Shown here piece by piece: positions 36,486 to 44,283 of a stretch of 64,000 nt of DNA. A program made the translations under genes and the position numbers. Numbering within the stretch: the stretch's first letter is position 1; each line of letters opens with the position of its first letter. The notes below the pieces were generated by a model that searched no databases, was not told the DNA's origin, and saw only the letters and a program-made list of their open reading frames with translations. The stretch spans positions 1,054,001 to 1,118,000 of the forward strand of contig NZ_JANUGV010000001.1 of the NCBI RefSeq assembly GCF_024753215.1, in the 5' to 3' direction. The stretch comes from Massilia solisilvae (GTDB lineage Bacteria > Pseudomonadota > Gammaproteobacteria > Burkholderiales > Burkholderiaceae_D).

Positions 36486-36769
36486 TGTTTTTCTCCTTTG
36501 GCGCCGCGCGCCAGGTCCATCGTCCATGCCAGGATGTCCTCCAGCACGGTTGTGTTGAGCGCGTACCAGATCGTCTGGCCTTCGCGCCGGCTGGTCACCA
36601 GCCCCGCCTCCTTGAGCACCGCAAAATGATGAGACAGGGTAGGCTTGCTCATGTCGAACCGCCCGGCCAGGTCGCCAGCCGTCATCTCCTCCTTGCGCAG
36701 CAGGTGCAAAATGGCGCGGCGGGTCGGGTCGGCGAGGGCCTTGAAGATCGAATTGCTGGCGTCCGACAT
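36482..36769 (-). CDS. sdpR: ArsR/SdpR-family winged-helix repressor
   Basis: 95 aa. IFKALADPTRRAILHLLRKEEMTAGDLAGRFDMSKPTLSHHFAVLKEAGLVTSRREGQ is a compact ArsR-type winged HTH; no metal-binding CxC motif is present, consistent with the SdpR rather than metal-sensing branch. It overlaps sdpI by 4 bp. Two identical 11-bp repeats lie directly in front of its start codon, so it very likely represses itself and sdpI. No Shine-Dalgarno sequence is visible in front of the ATG. Confidence 0.92.
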   Translation of the reverse strand: MSDASNSIFKALADPTRRAILHLLRKEEMTAGDLAGRFDMSKPTLSHHFAVLKEAGLVTSRREGQTIWYALNTTVLEDILAWTMDLARGAKGEKQ

Positions 36770-36796
36770 AATTAGAAATTCATTTAATTAGAAATT
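36770..36796 (-). promoter_or_regulatory. Probable SdpR operator: two 11-bp direct repeats
   Basis: AATTAGAAATT occurs at 36770-36780 and again at 36786-36796, a 16-bp period, in an AT-rich island within GC-rich DNA. It abuts the sdpR start codon. Each unit is nearly palindromic (AATT-AGA-AATT), as expected for a dimeric winged-helix repressor. Confidence 0.7.
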
Positions 36797-36922
36797 GATC
36801 GAAATACTAGGCAGGTCTTGGCGCAATGTCAAGCACCCGGCATTTGGGGTGAATCTTCCGGTTTCGCGTTGGTCGATTCGCACGGGTATGTCCTGGATAG
36901 TTCAACCGCAAAGGAGAGCGCA

Positions 36923-37390
36923 ATGAGCACAAGCGATGTCAAGCCGGTTCCGGAAGGGATGCACACCATTACCCCGCACCTTGTCTGCGCCGGCGCGGCA
37001 GATGCGATCGAGTTCTACAAGAAGGCGTTCGGCGCCGAGGAAGTCATGCGGCTGCCCGGGCCCGACGGCAAGCTGGGCCACGCCATGCTGCGCATCGGCG
37101 ATTCGCTGCTGATGCTGGCCGACGAGTTCCCGCAGTGGGAGTCGTTCGGGCCGCTGTCGCTGAAGGGCTCGCCGGTCACGCTGCACCTGTCGGTGGCCGA
37201 CGTGGACAAGGCGTTCGAGCGCGCGCTGGCCGCCGGCGCCGCCGTGCGCATGCCGCTGGCCGACATGTTCTGGGGCGACCGCTACGGCATCGTGGAAGAC
37301 CCGTTCGGCCACCGCTGGTCGCTGGCCACCCACATCCGCGACGTGTCGGCCGAGGAGATGGCGGCCGAGATGGCCAAGGCCTGCGCCTGA
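36923..37390 (+). CDS. VOC-superfamily protein, PhnB/glyoxalase-like
   Basis: 155 aa. The ATG at 36923 has AGGAG at 36912-36916. PEGMHTITPHLVCAGAADAIEFYKKAFGAEEVMRLPGPDGKLGHAMLRIGDSLLMLADEFP followed by a second beta-alpha-beta-beta-beta unit (VTLHLSVADVDKAFERALAAGAAVRMPLADMFWGDRYGIVEDPFGHRWSLATH) is a clear VOC fold of the PhnB-like branch. Function ranges from antibiotic binding to glyoxalase-like or isomerase chemistry; it cannot be narrowed. It is the first of three short plus-strand genes followed by DinB and PhzF proteins. Confidence 0.88.
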   Translation: MSTSDVKPVPEGMHTITPHLVCAGAADAIEFYKKAFGAEEVMRLPGPDGKLGHAMLRIGDSLLMLADEFPQWESFGPLSLKGSPVTLHLSVADVDKAFERALAAGAAVRMPLADMFWGDRYGIVEDPFGHRWSLATHIRDVSAEEMAAEMAKACA

Positions 37391-37452
37391 GCCAATCCGG
37401 CAGGCGGGCGCAGGCGGCAGTATCATGTCGGCTTTTCCACGCCAGCGAGGAG

Positions 37453-37998
37453 ATGCCCTTGAACCTGACCAGCTACGTGCGCCAGATGGCGGCCTACAAC
37501 CAGTGGATGAACGAGCGCCTGTACGCGGCGGCCGCCACGCTGCCCGATGCAGAGCTTGCGGCAGACCGCAAGGCCTTCTTCGGCTCGATCCTCGGCACGC
37601 TCAACCACGTGGTCAATGGCGACATCATCTGGCTCAAGCGGTTTGCCGCGCACCCGTCCAACTGCCCGGCGCTGGCGCCGGTGGCGCCGCTGCCGCTGCC
37701 GGCCGGGCTGAACGAGCCGCGCGCCGCCACCCTGGCCGAGCTGGCCGTGCTGCGCCGCCAGCTCGACGGCGTGATCGTGGGCTTTGCCGGCGAGGTGCTT
37801 GACCAGGACCTGGACACGGTGCTCAGCTGGACCAACAGCCGCGGGCAAACCTGGCACAGGCAGTTCGGCGGCGTGCTGCAGCACTTCTTCAACCACCAGA
37901 CCCACCACCGGGGCCAGGCCACCACCTTGCTGTCGCAGCAGGGCGTGGATGTCGGCGCCACCGACCTGCTGCTCCTGCTGCCCGAGGTGGCCGCATGA
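37453..37998 (+). CDS. DinB-family protein
   Basis: About 181 aa, a four-helix-bundle protein of the DinB/YfiT type. The three metal-binding His are H in LNHVVNGD and the two in HFFNHQTHHRGQ, the family pattern. The function is probably thiol-dependent transferase or damage-response related, unproven. The start is ambiguous: GAGGAG (37447-37452) abuts the ATG at 37453 with no spacer but is 6 bp from an in-frame TTG at 37459, which may be the real start. It overlaps the PhzF gene by 4 bp. Confidence 0.87.
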   Translation: MPLNLTSYVRQMAAYNQWMNERLYAAAATLPDAELAADRKAFFGSILGTLNHVVNGDIIWLKRFAAHPSNCPALAPVAPLPLPAGLNEPRAATLAELAVLRRQLDGVIVGFAGEVLDQDLDTVLSWTNSRGQTWHRQFGGVLQHFFNHQTHHRGQATTLLSQQGVDVGATDLLLLLPEVAA

Positions 37999-38855
37999 CG
38001 CCGGACGAGATCCTGCGCATCGCCGCGTTCGCGGACGGCGACGCGGGCGGCAACCCGGCCGGCGTGTGGCTGGGCGGGGCGCTGCCCGATGCGGCCACCA
38101 TGCAGCGGCTGGCGGCCGACATCGGCTTTTCCGAGACGGTGTTCGCGGCGCCGCAGGGGGAGCTCTGGCGCGCGCGCTACTTCTCGCCCGAGGCCGAGGT
38201 GCCGTTCTGCGGCCACGCCACCATCGCGCTCGGCGCCGCGCTGGCCAGGCAGCATGGCGATGGCGTATATCGCCTCGCGCTCAACAACGCGCAGATGACG
38301 GTGGAGGGCCGGAAGCAGGGCGCGCAGGTGCAGGCGGCGCTGCAGTCGCCGCCCACCCGCAGCCAGGCCGCGCCCGACGCGCTGGCCGATGCCGCGCTGG
38401 CGCTGTTCGGCTACAGCCGCGCCGACCTGGATCCGCGCATCCCGCCGGCGCTGGCGCACGGCGGCGCCGACCACCTGGTGCTGGCGCTGGCCAGCCGCGA
38501 ACTGCTGGCCGCGATGCGCTACGAGCTGGCGGCGGGCCGCACCCTGATGAACGCGCATGGCCTGGTGACGGTGGTGCTGGCCTGGGCCGAGACGCCGCAG
38601 CGTTTCCACACCCGTAACCCGTTCGCGGCCGGCGGCGTGTACGAGGACCCGGCCACCGGCGCCGGCACCGCCGCGCTGGCGGGCTACCTGCGCGACCTTG
38701 GCTGGCCGCACGGCGGCCACATCGAGGTGGTGCAGGGCGAGGACATGGGCATGCGCTCGCGCCTGTTCGCCGACATCGGCCCCCAGCCCGGCGGCTCGAT
38801 CCGCGTGTCCGGCGTCGCTCGCTTCATGAGCGCTGGCAATGATAAAAATATGTGA
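37995..38855 (+). CDS. PhzF-family isomerase/epimerase
   Basis: 286 aa. The family's start region (LRIAAFADGDAGGNPAGVWL), the catalytic Glu in GFSETVF (E47, equivalent to E45 of PhzF), FCGHATIALGAALA, and ATGAGTAALAGYL are all present. The PhzF fold is a duplicated diaminopimelate-epimerase-like barrel. No other phenazine genes are nearby, so phenazine synthesis is unlikely and the substrate is unknown. It is translationally coupled to the DinB gene. Confidence 0.9.
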   Translation: MTPDEILRIAAFADGDAGGNPAGVWLGGALPDAATMQRLAADIGFSETVFAAPQGELWRARYFSPEAEVPFCGHATIALGAALARQHGDGVYRLALNNAQMTVEGRKQGAQVQAALQSPPTRSQAAPDALADAALALFGYSRADLDPRIPPALAHGGADHLVLALASRELLAAMRYELAAGRTLMNAHGLVTVVLAWAETPQRFHTRNPFAAGGVYEDPATGAGTAALAGYLRDLGWPHGGHIEVVQGEDMGMRSRLFADIGPQPGGSIRVSGVARFMSAGNDKNM

Positions 38856-38959
38856 AATAAATTAAGGCTTAAAAGCAGGCTTGCTCCAAAGATTGACGAA
38901 GTGACAAAGGCCGATAATGAAAAAATTAACTTTTTTTCACATCGTAACCAGGAGTCGTC

Positions 38960-39733
38960 ATGGAGCAGCACCAGCAACCGTTCAACCCGTCCCGCGCCAT
39001 CCACGCCGTCGGTCCCGCCAGCGTTTCGGTTGCCACCGAGCGCCTGCCTTTCACCATTCGCCGCGTGGACGACAGCGATGCGCTGCGCAAGGCGGTGCAG
39101 GTCCGCCACGCCGCCTACGCGCGCCATGTGCCCGAGTTCGCGCGCACGCTGGTGTTGCCGGAAGATGCAGACTACGAACAGGATAGCGCGGTGCTGCTGG
39201 CCGAGTCGCGGCTGGATGGCTCGCCGCTGGGGACCGTGCGCATCCAGACCAACATGTTCCAGCCGCTGCGCATCGAGGAATCGGTGGTGCTGCCGGCCTG
39301 GCTGCAGGGGCAGCGGCTGGCCGAGGTGACGCGCCTGGGCGTGGGCGAAGGGCGCATCGGGCGTGTGGTCAAGCTGGCCCTGATCAAGGCCTGCTTCGAA
39401 TACTGCGAGCGCAACGCGATCGACTGGGCAATCGTGACCGGCCGCGCGCCGATCGATCGCCAGTACCAGCAGTTGCTGTTCGAAGACGTGTTCGAGGGTG
39501 GCCAGATGGTGCCGCTGCGCCACGTGGGCAACATCCCGCACCGCGTCATGGCGTTCGAGATCGCCACCGGCGAAGAGCGCTGGCGCGAGGCCGGCCATCC
39601 GCTGCTCGGGTTCTTCCGTCACACGCGCCATCCGGACATCGACATCGGTCCGCTGGACGAATCGCGCGGCATTGCGCTGCGCCAGTTTGCCCGGATGCGT
39701 CAATACAACCGTCTCGCCGAACTTGCCGCCTGA
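38960..39733 (+). CDS. FeeM-like N-acyl amino acid synthase (GNAT fold)
   Basis: 257 aa. The FeeM-type features are present: VRHAAYARHVPEF, LLAESRLDGSPLGTVRIQTN, RLAEVTRLGVGEG and NAIDWAIVTGRAPIDRQYQQLLFEDVF. FeeM-type enzymes join a fatty acyl group from acyl-carrier protein to an amino acid, a fold related to LuxI-type autoinducer synthases. CAGGAG precedes the ATG. The 104-bp AT-rich leader contains TTGACG (38893-38898) and GATAAT (38913-38918), but the 14-bp spacer is short. The next gene, 83 bp on, is a c-di-GMP protein. Confidence 0.75.
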   Translation: MEQHQQPFNPSRAIHAVGPASVSVATERLPFTIRRVDDSDALRKAVQVRHAAYARHVPEFARTLVLPEDADYEQDSAVLLAESRLDGSPLGTVRIQTNMFQPLRIEESVVLPAWLQGQRLAEVTRLGVGEGRIGRVVKLALIKACFEYCERNAIDWAIVTGRAPIDRQYQQLLFEDVFEGGQMVPLRHVGNIPHRVMAFEIATGEERWREAGHPLLGFFRHTRHPDIDIGPLDESRGIALRQFARMRQYNRLAELAA

Positions 39734-39816
39734 AAAACAATTGCAATAGAGCAAGAACAGGTTGTATCCTTGCGCCCTGACGCTGCCGGCCCGGTTGCCG
39801 GTGCCAGTGAACCCGC

Positions 39817-42771
39817 ATGAGCCAGCCTATGTCCTATTCGCCGACACCGCCGCGCAGCACGCCCTCCGGACCCGTCAACCGGGCGCTGGAAGCCGTGCTG
39901 CGCCTGTTCTCGGTGTACCTGGTCCCGCTGGGGATTGCGCTGTTTTCGCTGGTCGCGCTGCTGTTCTGGAACAGCCACTACGTCGCCAGCGGCGACCAGC
40001 CGGTGGCGCTGCGCCTGCTGGTGGAGCAGGAGGCCGCGCTGGCGCCCGAGGCGGCGCTGCGCCAGCTGGCGCAAGTGAGCGCCATCGACCATTACGACAG
40101 CCGGCTGTCCGAGGCGCCGGTGTGGTTTGCCTTCACCACCCGGGGCGCGCCGGGCGACGCCGACATGGTCGAGTTCCCGTCGCCGCACATGGTGGCGATC
40201 ACCTGCTGGGATCCGTACAGCATGCAGCAGCTGGGCCAGGCCCGGCGCGGCAGCGCCGAGGGCGCGCTGTCGCAGGTCAAGGCCGGCTTTGCGCTGCGCC
40301 TGTGGAATACCCCGGCCGAGGTGCTGTGCCGCGCCAGCTTCATCGGGCCGGCGCGCTTGAGCGCGGTGCAGTGGCCGGTGGACCAGATGACGTTGTCGAT
40401 CCAGCAGTTCCACCGCAAGTCGGGCCTGCTCGACGGCGGCATGATCGTGCTGACCCTGTTCATCCTGATTACTGCCGCGATCAACCGGCAGACGCTGTAC
40501 CTGCAGTTCGCGGGCTGGCTGATCCTGAACCTGCGCGTGGGCGCGCTGTCGGCCGGCTGGGACGTGCAGTGGCTTGGCCAGGCCATTCCGGCCGAGTGGC
40601 TGCTACCGGTGCGCAAGGCCACGATTGCGCTGTACGCGATGTCCACGCTGACCCTGTACCACACGCTGTTTGGCAGCTACCTCAGCCGCACCCGCTTTGC
40701 GCCGCCGCTGCGCGTGCTGCAGTGGCTGTGCGTGCCGCTGCTGGCCTGCGCCTTCGTGCTGCCTTACCGTAGCTTCTTGCCGATCATGTGGACGGTCACC
40801 GGCGCCGGCCTGGTCCTGATGACGCTGGGGCTGGTGAGCGTGATCGCGCGCAGCCAGGCCCGGGTGGCGCTGTGGTTTGCCGCCTCGTTCGCGGTGACCT
40901 TCCTGTCCGGGCTGGCCGAGGTGGTGTCGGCCGCGCTCAACGTGCGCGAGCTCACCGGCGTTGCCAACAGCGTCACCGCGGCGCTGGCCTCGAGCCTGCT
41001 GGCCGCGCTCGCGGTGGCCGAGCAGATGCGGCTGGAGACCGAACAGCGCATCGCCGCGCAGGCCGAGCTGGAACACGCCTACGAGGCGATGCCGCTGGGC
41101 CTGTTCACGCTCGACCTGTACGGTAACTTCCTGTCGACCAATCCGGCGCTGGCCGGCATGCTGGGCGACCCACGCATGGTGCCGGGGCGCACGCGCTGGC
41201 AGCAGTTCTTCCCCGAAGGTGTGCTCGGCCAGCTGCAGGAGCTGGTGCACCGCCAGCAGAATGCCGAGCTGGAAATCGCTTCGCGCGACGGCGAGCGCCG
41301 CTTCCTGGTGCGCGCGACGCTGGCGCGCGGCCGCATCGAGGGCGTGCTGGAGGACATCACCGAAAAGACCAAGGCCACCGAGCAGCTGCGCTTCATGGCC
41401 AACCACGACCCGCTGACCAAGGTGTACAACCGGCGCGGGATCGAGAAGGCGTTCGAGCTGGCCGCCGCGTCGCTGGCCGCCGGCAAGCCGCTGGCGCTGG
41501 CCTACGTGGACCTGGACCGCTTCAAGCTGATCAACGATTTGTTCGGCCACGCCGCCGGCGACGAGGTGCTCAGGCAGGTGTGCGGCCGCATGGGGATGAT
41601 GCTGGGCGGCGAACAGCAGATCGGCCGCGTCGGTGGCGACGAATTCGTGATCGTCATGCCCGACACCCCGGTGCGGCTGGCCGCGCTGGTCTGCCGCGGC
41701 ATCGTCGACCGCCTGGTCGGCGAGCCGTACCAGGTCGGCGACAAGGCGTTCCATGTGCGCGGTTCGATCGGGCTGATCGAGGTGTCGCTCGGGATGGCGA
41801 TGAAGGACGCGGTCTCGGCCGCCGACCGCGCCTGCCGCGAGGCCAAGGCCAATGTGCACGAAGGGCTGGCGGTGTACGAACGCGATTCGGCCGCCTTCCA
41901 CGAGCGCGAGGCCGAGCTGAACCTGGTCGCGCGCCTGTCCGGGCCGCACCCGACCGCGGGCCTGTTCCTTGAAATGCAGCCGATCATGTCGCTCAGGAGC
42001 CCGAACGCCTCGCTCAATTTCGAGGTGCTGCTGCGCATGCGCGAGCCGGACGGGCGCGTGATGCCGGCCGGCCCGCTGATCGAGGCAGCGGAGAAGTGCG
42101 GCCAGGCCGGCGTGATCGACCGCTGGGTGCTGGCCACCACGCTGGACTGGATCGCGCAGCATGCGGAGCAGCTGCCCAACACGCGTTTCGTGTGCATGAA
42201 CCTGTCCGGCGCCTCGCTCAACGATGAACGCTTCGTGCAGGACACGCTGGAGATCCTGGGGCGGCGCGCGGCGGTGGCGCACCGGCTGTGCATGGAGATC
42301 ACCGAGAGCGTGGCCCTGCACGACCTGGACAACACGCGCCGCTTCATCGAACAGGTGCGCGCGTTCGGCGTGAAGGTGGCGCTGGACGACTTTGGGGCCG
42401 GCTACACCTCGTTCTCGTACCTGAAGGAGCTGCCGGCCGACGTGCTCAAGATCGACGGCAATTTCGTCGTCAACATCAACGCGCACCCGGCCAACGTGGC
42501 CATCGTCGAGGCCATCGTCAACCTGGCGGTCAACCTGGGCATGAAGACCATCGCCGAATGGGCCGAGGACGCGGCCACCGTGCGTACGCTGGCCGAGATC
42601 GGCGTGGACTACGTGCAGGGCTGGGCGGTGGCGCGTTCGCAAGCGCCCGAGCGGCTGCTGGAGGCACGGTCGTCGGCCAGCTTCATCACCGACGGCCAGG
42701 TCGCGCAGCTGGTGCGCTGCCTGGACGCGGGCGTGGACATCGAGCAGGAACTGTTCGCGGGCCTGAACTGA
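39817..42771 (+). CDS. Membrane-bound PAS-GGDEF-EAL c-di-GMP signalling protein
   Basis: 984 aa. A TM helix at about 30-52 and a periplasmic loop to about 205 are followed by seven or so helices to about 395 (a 7TM-type sensor), a PAS domain at 415-530, GGDEF at 535-690 and EAL at about 710-960. The cyclase motif GGDEF is intact at 606-610; no RxxD inhibitory site is visible five residues upstream. The phosphodiesterase motif is EVL at 736-738, but the later EAL motifs (EITES, DDFGAGYTSFSYLKELPADVLKIDG) look complete. Both activities are therefore possible. It follows the FeeM-like gene on the same strand. Confidence 0.93.
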   Translation: MSQPMSYSPTPPRSTPSGPVNRALEAVLRLFSVYLVPLGIALFSLVALLFWNSHYVASGDQPVALRLLVEQEAALAPEAALRQLAQVSAIDHYDSRLSEAPVWFAFTTRGAPGDADMVEFPSPHMVAITCWDPYSMQQLGQARRGSAEGALSQVKAGFALRLWNTPAEVLCRASFIGPARLSAVQWPVDQMTLSIQQFHRKSGLLDGGMIVLTLFILITAAINRQTLYLQFAGWLILNLRVGALSAGWDVQWLGQAIPAEWLLPVRKATIALYAMSTLTLYHTLFGSYLSRTRFAPPLRVLQWLCVPLLACAFVLPYRSFLPIMWTVTGAGLVLMTLGLVSVIARSQARVALWFAASFAVTFLSGLAEVVSAALNVRELTGVANSVTAALASSLLAALAVAEQMRLETEQRIAAQAELEHAYEAMPLGLFTLDLYGNFLSTNPALAGMLGDPRMVPGRTRWQQFFPEGVLGQLQELVHRQQNAELEIASRDGERRFLVRATLARGRIEGVLEDITEKTKATEQLRFMANHDPLTKVYNRRGIEKAFELAAASLAAGKPLALAYVDLDRFKLINDLFGHAAGDEVLRQVCGRMGMMLGGEQQIGRVGGDEFVIVMPDTPVRLAALVCRGIVDRLVGEPYQVGDKAFHVRGSIGLIEVSLGMAMKDAVSAADRACREAKANVHEGLAVYERDSAAFHEREAELNLVARLSGPHPTAGLFLEMQPIMSLRSPNASLNFEVLLRMREPDGRVMPAGPLIEAAEKCGQAGVIDRWVLATTLDWIAQHAEQLPNTRFVCMNLSGASLNDERFVQDTLEILGRRAAVAHRLCMEITESVALHDLDNTRRFIEQVRAFGVKVALDDFGAGYTSFSYLKELPADVLKIDGNFVVNINAHPANVAIVEAIVNLAVNLGMKTIAEWAEDAATVRTLAEIGVDYVQGWAVARSQAPERLLEARSSASFITDGQVAQLVRCLDAGVDIEQELFAGLN

Positions 42772-42789
42772 GCCGGGCCGTGGGTTTTG

Positions 42790-42870
42790 GTAGGGTGGGC
42801 AGGTCTCCTGCCCACGCGTGCAGCTGACGCCAGCTGGTTGAACGCGTGGGCAGAAACCTGGCCACCCTAC
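42790..42870. repeat. REP-like bipartite palindrome, family B copy 5
   Basis: Module 1 is 42790-42823 (GTAGGGTGGGCAGG to CCCACGCGTGCAG); the inverted module 2 is 42837-42870 (GTTGAACGCGTGGGCAG to GGCCACCCTAC). Spacer 13 bp. It lies between the convergent GGDEF-EAL and DUF4124 genes. Confidence 0.85.
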
Positions 42871-42892
42871 GATGAATGGCCACGGCGCGCGC

Positions 42893-43282
42893 TCAACGCT
42901 GGCCGTTTTCCTTCACCATCAGTTGCGTGCGCGCCGCCTTGAGCGTGGCCGCGTCACGCGACAGCTGCGCTTCCTTTGCCGCGGGCGGCTTCCATTTGCC
43001 GCGCGGGGGCAGCGGCGCCGGCGCCGGATAGCGCGCGGCGGCCGGCACCGCGGCCGGCAGCTCGTCGCCGCCCGCGCCGGTGCTGCCGGCACTGCCCGAG
43101 CCACCGAACGAGCTGTCCTGGATCACCAGGCGCTGCCCGGCCGTGCCCGGCGGGCAGGGCTGGTCGGTGAGCGTGACGTGGCCAGTGCGGTCGACGCACT
43201 TGAGGATGTCGCCGGCCAGCGCGGCCGGCGCCGCGGTGGCCGCGGCCAGGATCAGGCAGAGTTGGCAGGTGTGGCGCTTCAT
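42893..43282 (-). CDS. DUF4124-domain exported protein
   Basis: 129 aa. The ATG at 43282 begins a signal peptide (MKRHTCQLCLILAAATAAPAALA). GDILKCVDRTGHVTLTDQPCPPGTAGQRLV is the DUF4124 signature (GxxYKCxDxxGxxxYTDxPC pattern), common in beta- and gamma-proteobacterial periplasmic proteins of unknown role. The C-terminal half is Gly/Pro/Ala-rich with a basic tail. It stands alone between a repeat and the GMC operon, which is divergent. Confidence 0.82.
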   Translation of the reverse strand: MKRHTCQLCLILAAATAAPAALAGDILKCVDRTGHVTLTDQPCPPGTAGQRLVIQDSSFGGSGSAGSTGAGGDELPAAVPAAARYPAPAPLPPRGKWKPPAAKEAQLSRDAATLKAARTQLMVKENGQR

Positions 43283-43470
43283 CGCGGCTCCCGGGTGGAA
43301 ACGAATGCATCCATTCTTTCGCGCGCCCGGCCGTGGGTCTGTTCGGTGCCGAACCCTGTCCACAATCTCCGTTTGCCACGCGAACCAGAACAGCAGGCCG
43401 CACTCTAACGCTGCACACGGGCCGCGCCCGCCCATCGCCCGCTCGACCAAAAACAACCGGAGAAAAACAG

Positions 43471-44283
43471 ATGGAGAAGCTGTCGCGACGATCGTTCTTC
43501 AAAGCAGCGGGCGCCACCGCCGCGGCCATTGCCGGCAAGGCACACGCGCTACCCCACGACGCAGCGGCGCACCAGCACGCGCCAGGCCAGCGGGCCGGCA
43601 CCACAGCCGCGCCAGTCACCTACACCTTCTTCCGGCCCGACGAGGCGCGCTTCATCGAAGCCGCGTGCGCCCGCCTGATCCCGGCCGACGCCAATGGCCC
43701 CGGCGCAATCGAGGCGGGCGTGCCCAACTACATCGACAAGCAGCTCGGCGGAGCCTGGGGCGCGGGCGAGCGGCTGTACCGCAGTGGGCCGTGGCAGCAG
43801 GGGCTGCCGGGGCAGGGCTACCAGCTGCCCTTCACCCCCGCCGAGTTGTTCCACAACGCGCTGCGCGCCATCAACGAAGACATCCGGCGCCGGCGCGGCA
43901 CCACCTTCGACCAGTTGCCCGGCGCCGAGCAGGACGCTTACCTGCAGTCGCTGCAGACCGGCCAGCAGAGCCTGAACGGGGTGCCGGCGCACACGTTCTT
44001 CGAGTCGCTGCTGGGCCTGACCATCGAAGGCTTCTTCAGCGACCCGATCTACGGTGGCAACAAGGACATGGTGGCGTGGAAAATGATCGGCTTTCCGGGC
44101 GCCTACGCCAGCTTCTACGACCTGGTGGACCAGCACGGCATGCTGTACACGCGCGCGCCGATGTCGATCGGCGAAGACGCGCGCGGCATGATCATGATCG
44201 CGCCGGTCAGCCCGCCCGCGCATGCCCCGTCGGCCGAGGCGCCGCGCACCCCGACGCCGGTGCGCCGGAAAGGGGGCAAGTGA
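43471..44283 (+). CDS. Gluconate 2-dehydrogenase subunit 3-family protein with Tat signal
   Basis: 270 aa. KLSRRSFFKAAGATAAAIAGKAHA is a clear twin-arginine signal (SRRSFFK). The mature part (TFFRPDEARFIEAACARLIPADANGPGAIEAGVPNYIDKQL) matches the small gamma subunit of three-component membrane dehydrogenases. In such systems the small subunit carries the Tat signal and brings the folded GMC flavoprotein across. The stop TGA shares its A with the ATG of the next gene (TGATG), so the two are tightly coupled. Confidence 0.9.
   Translation: MEKLSRRSFFKAAGATAAAIAGKAHALPHDAAAHQHAPGQRAGTTAAPVTYTFFRPDEARFIEAACARLIPADANGPGAIEAGVPNYIDKQLGGAWGAGERLYRSGPWQQGLPGQGYQLPFTPAELFHNALRAINEDIRRRRGTTFDQLPGAEQDAYLQSLQTGQQSLNGVPAHTFFESLLGLTIEGFFSDPIYGGNKDMVAWKMIGFPGAYASFYDLVDQHGMLYTRAPMSIGEDARGMIMIAPVSPPAHAPSAEAPRTPTPVRRKGGK

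Noticed and set aside
36482-36769. Metal-sensing ArsR regulator
   Set aside because: No CxC or other metal-binding cysteines, and the overlap with an SdpI-type gene fits SdpR.
37995-38855. Phenazine biosynthesis locus on the basis of the PhzF match
   Set aside because: PhzF-type proteins are common outside phenazine clusters and no phzA-E or G genes are present.
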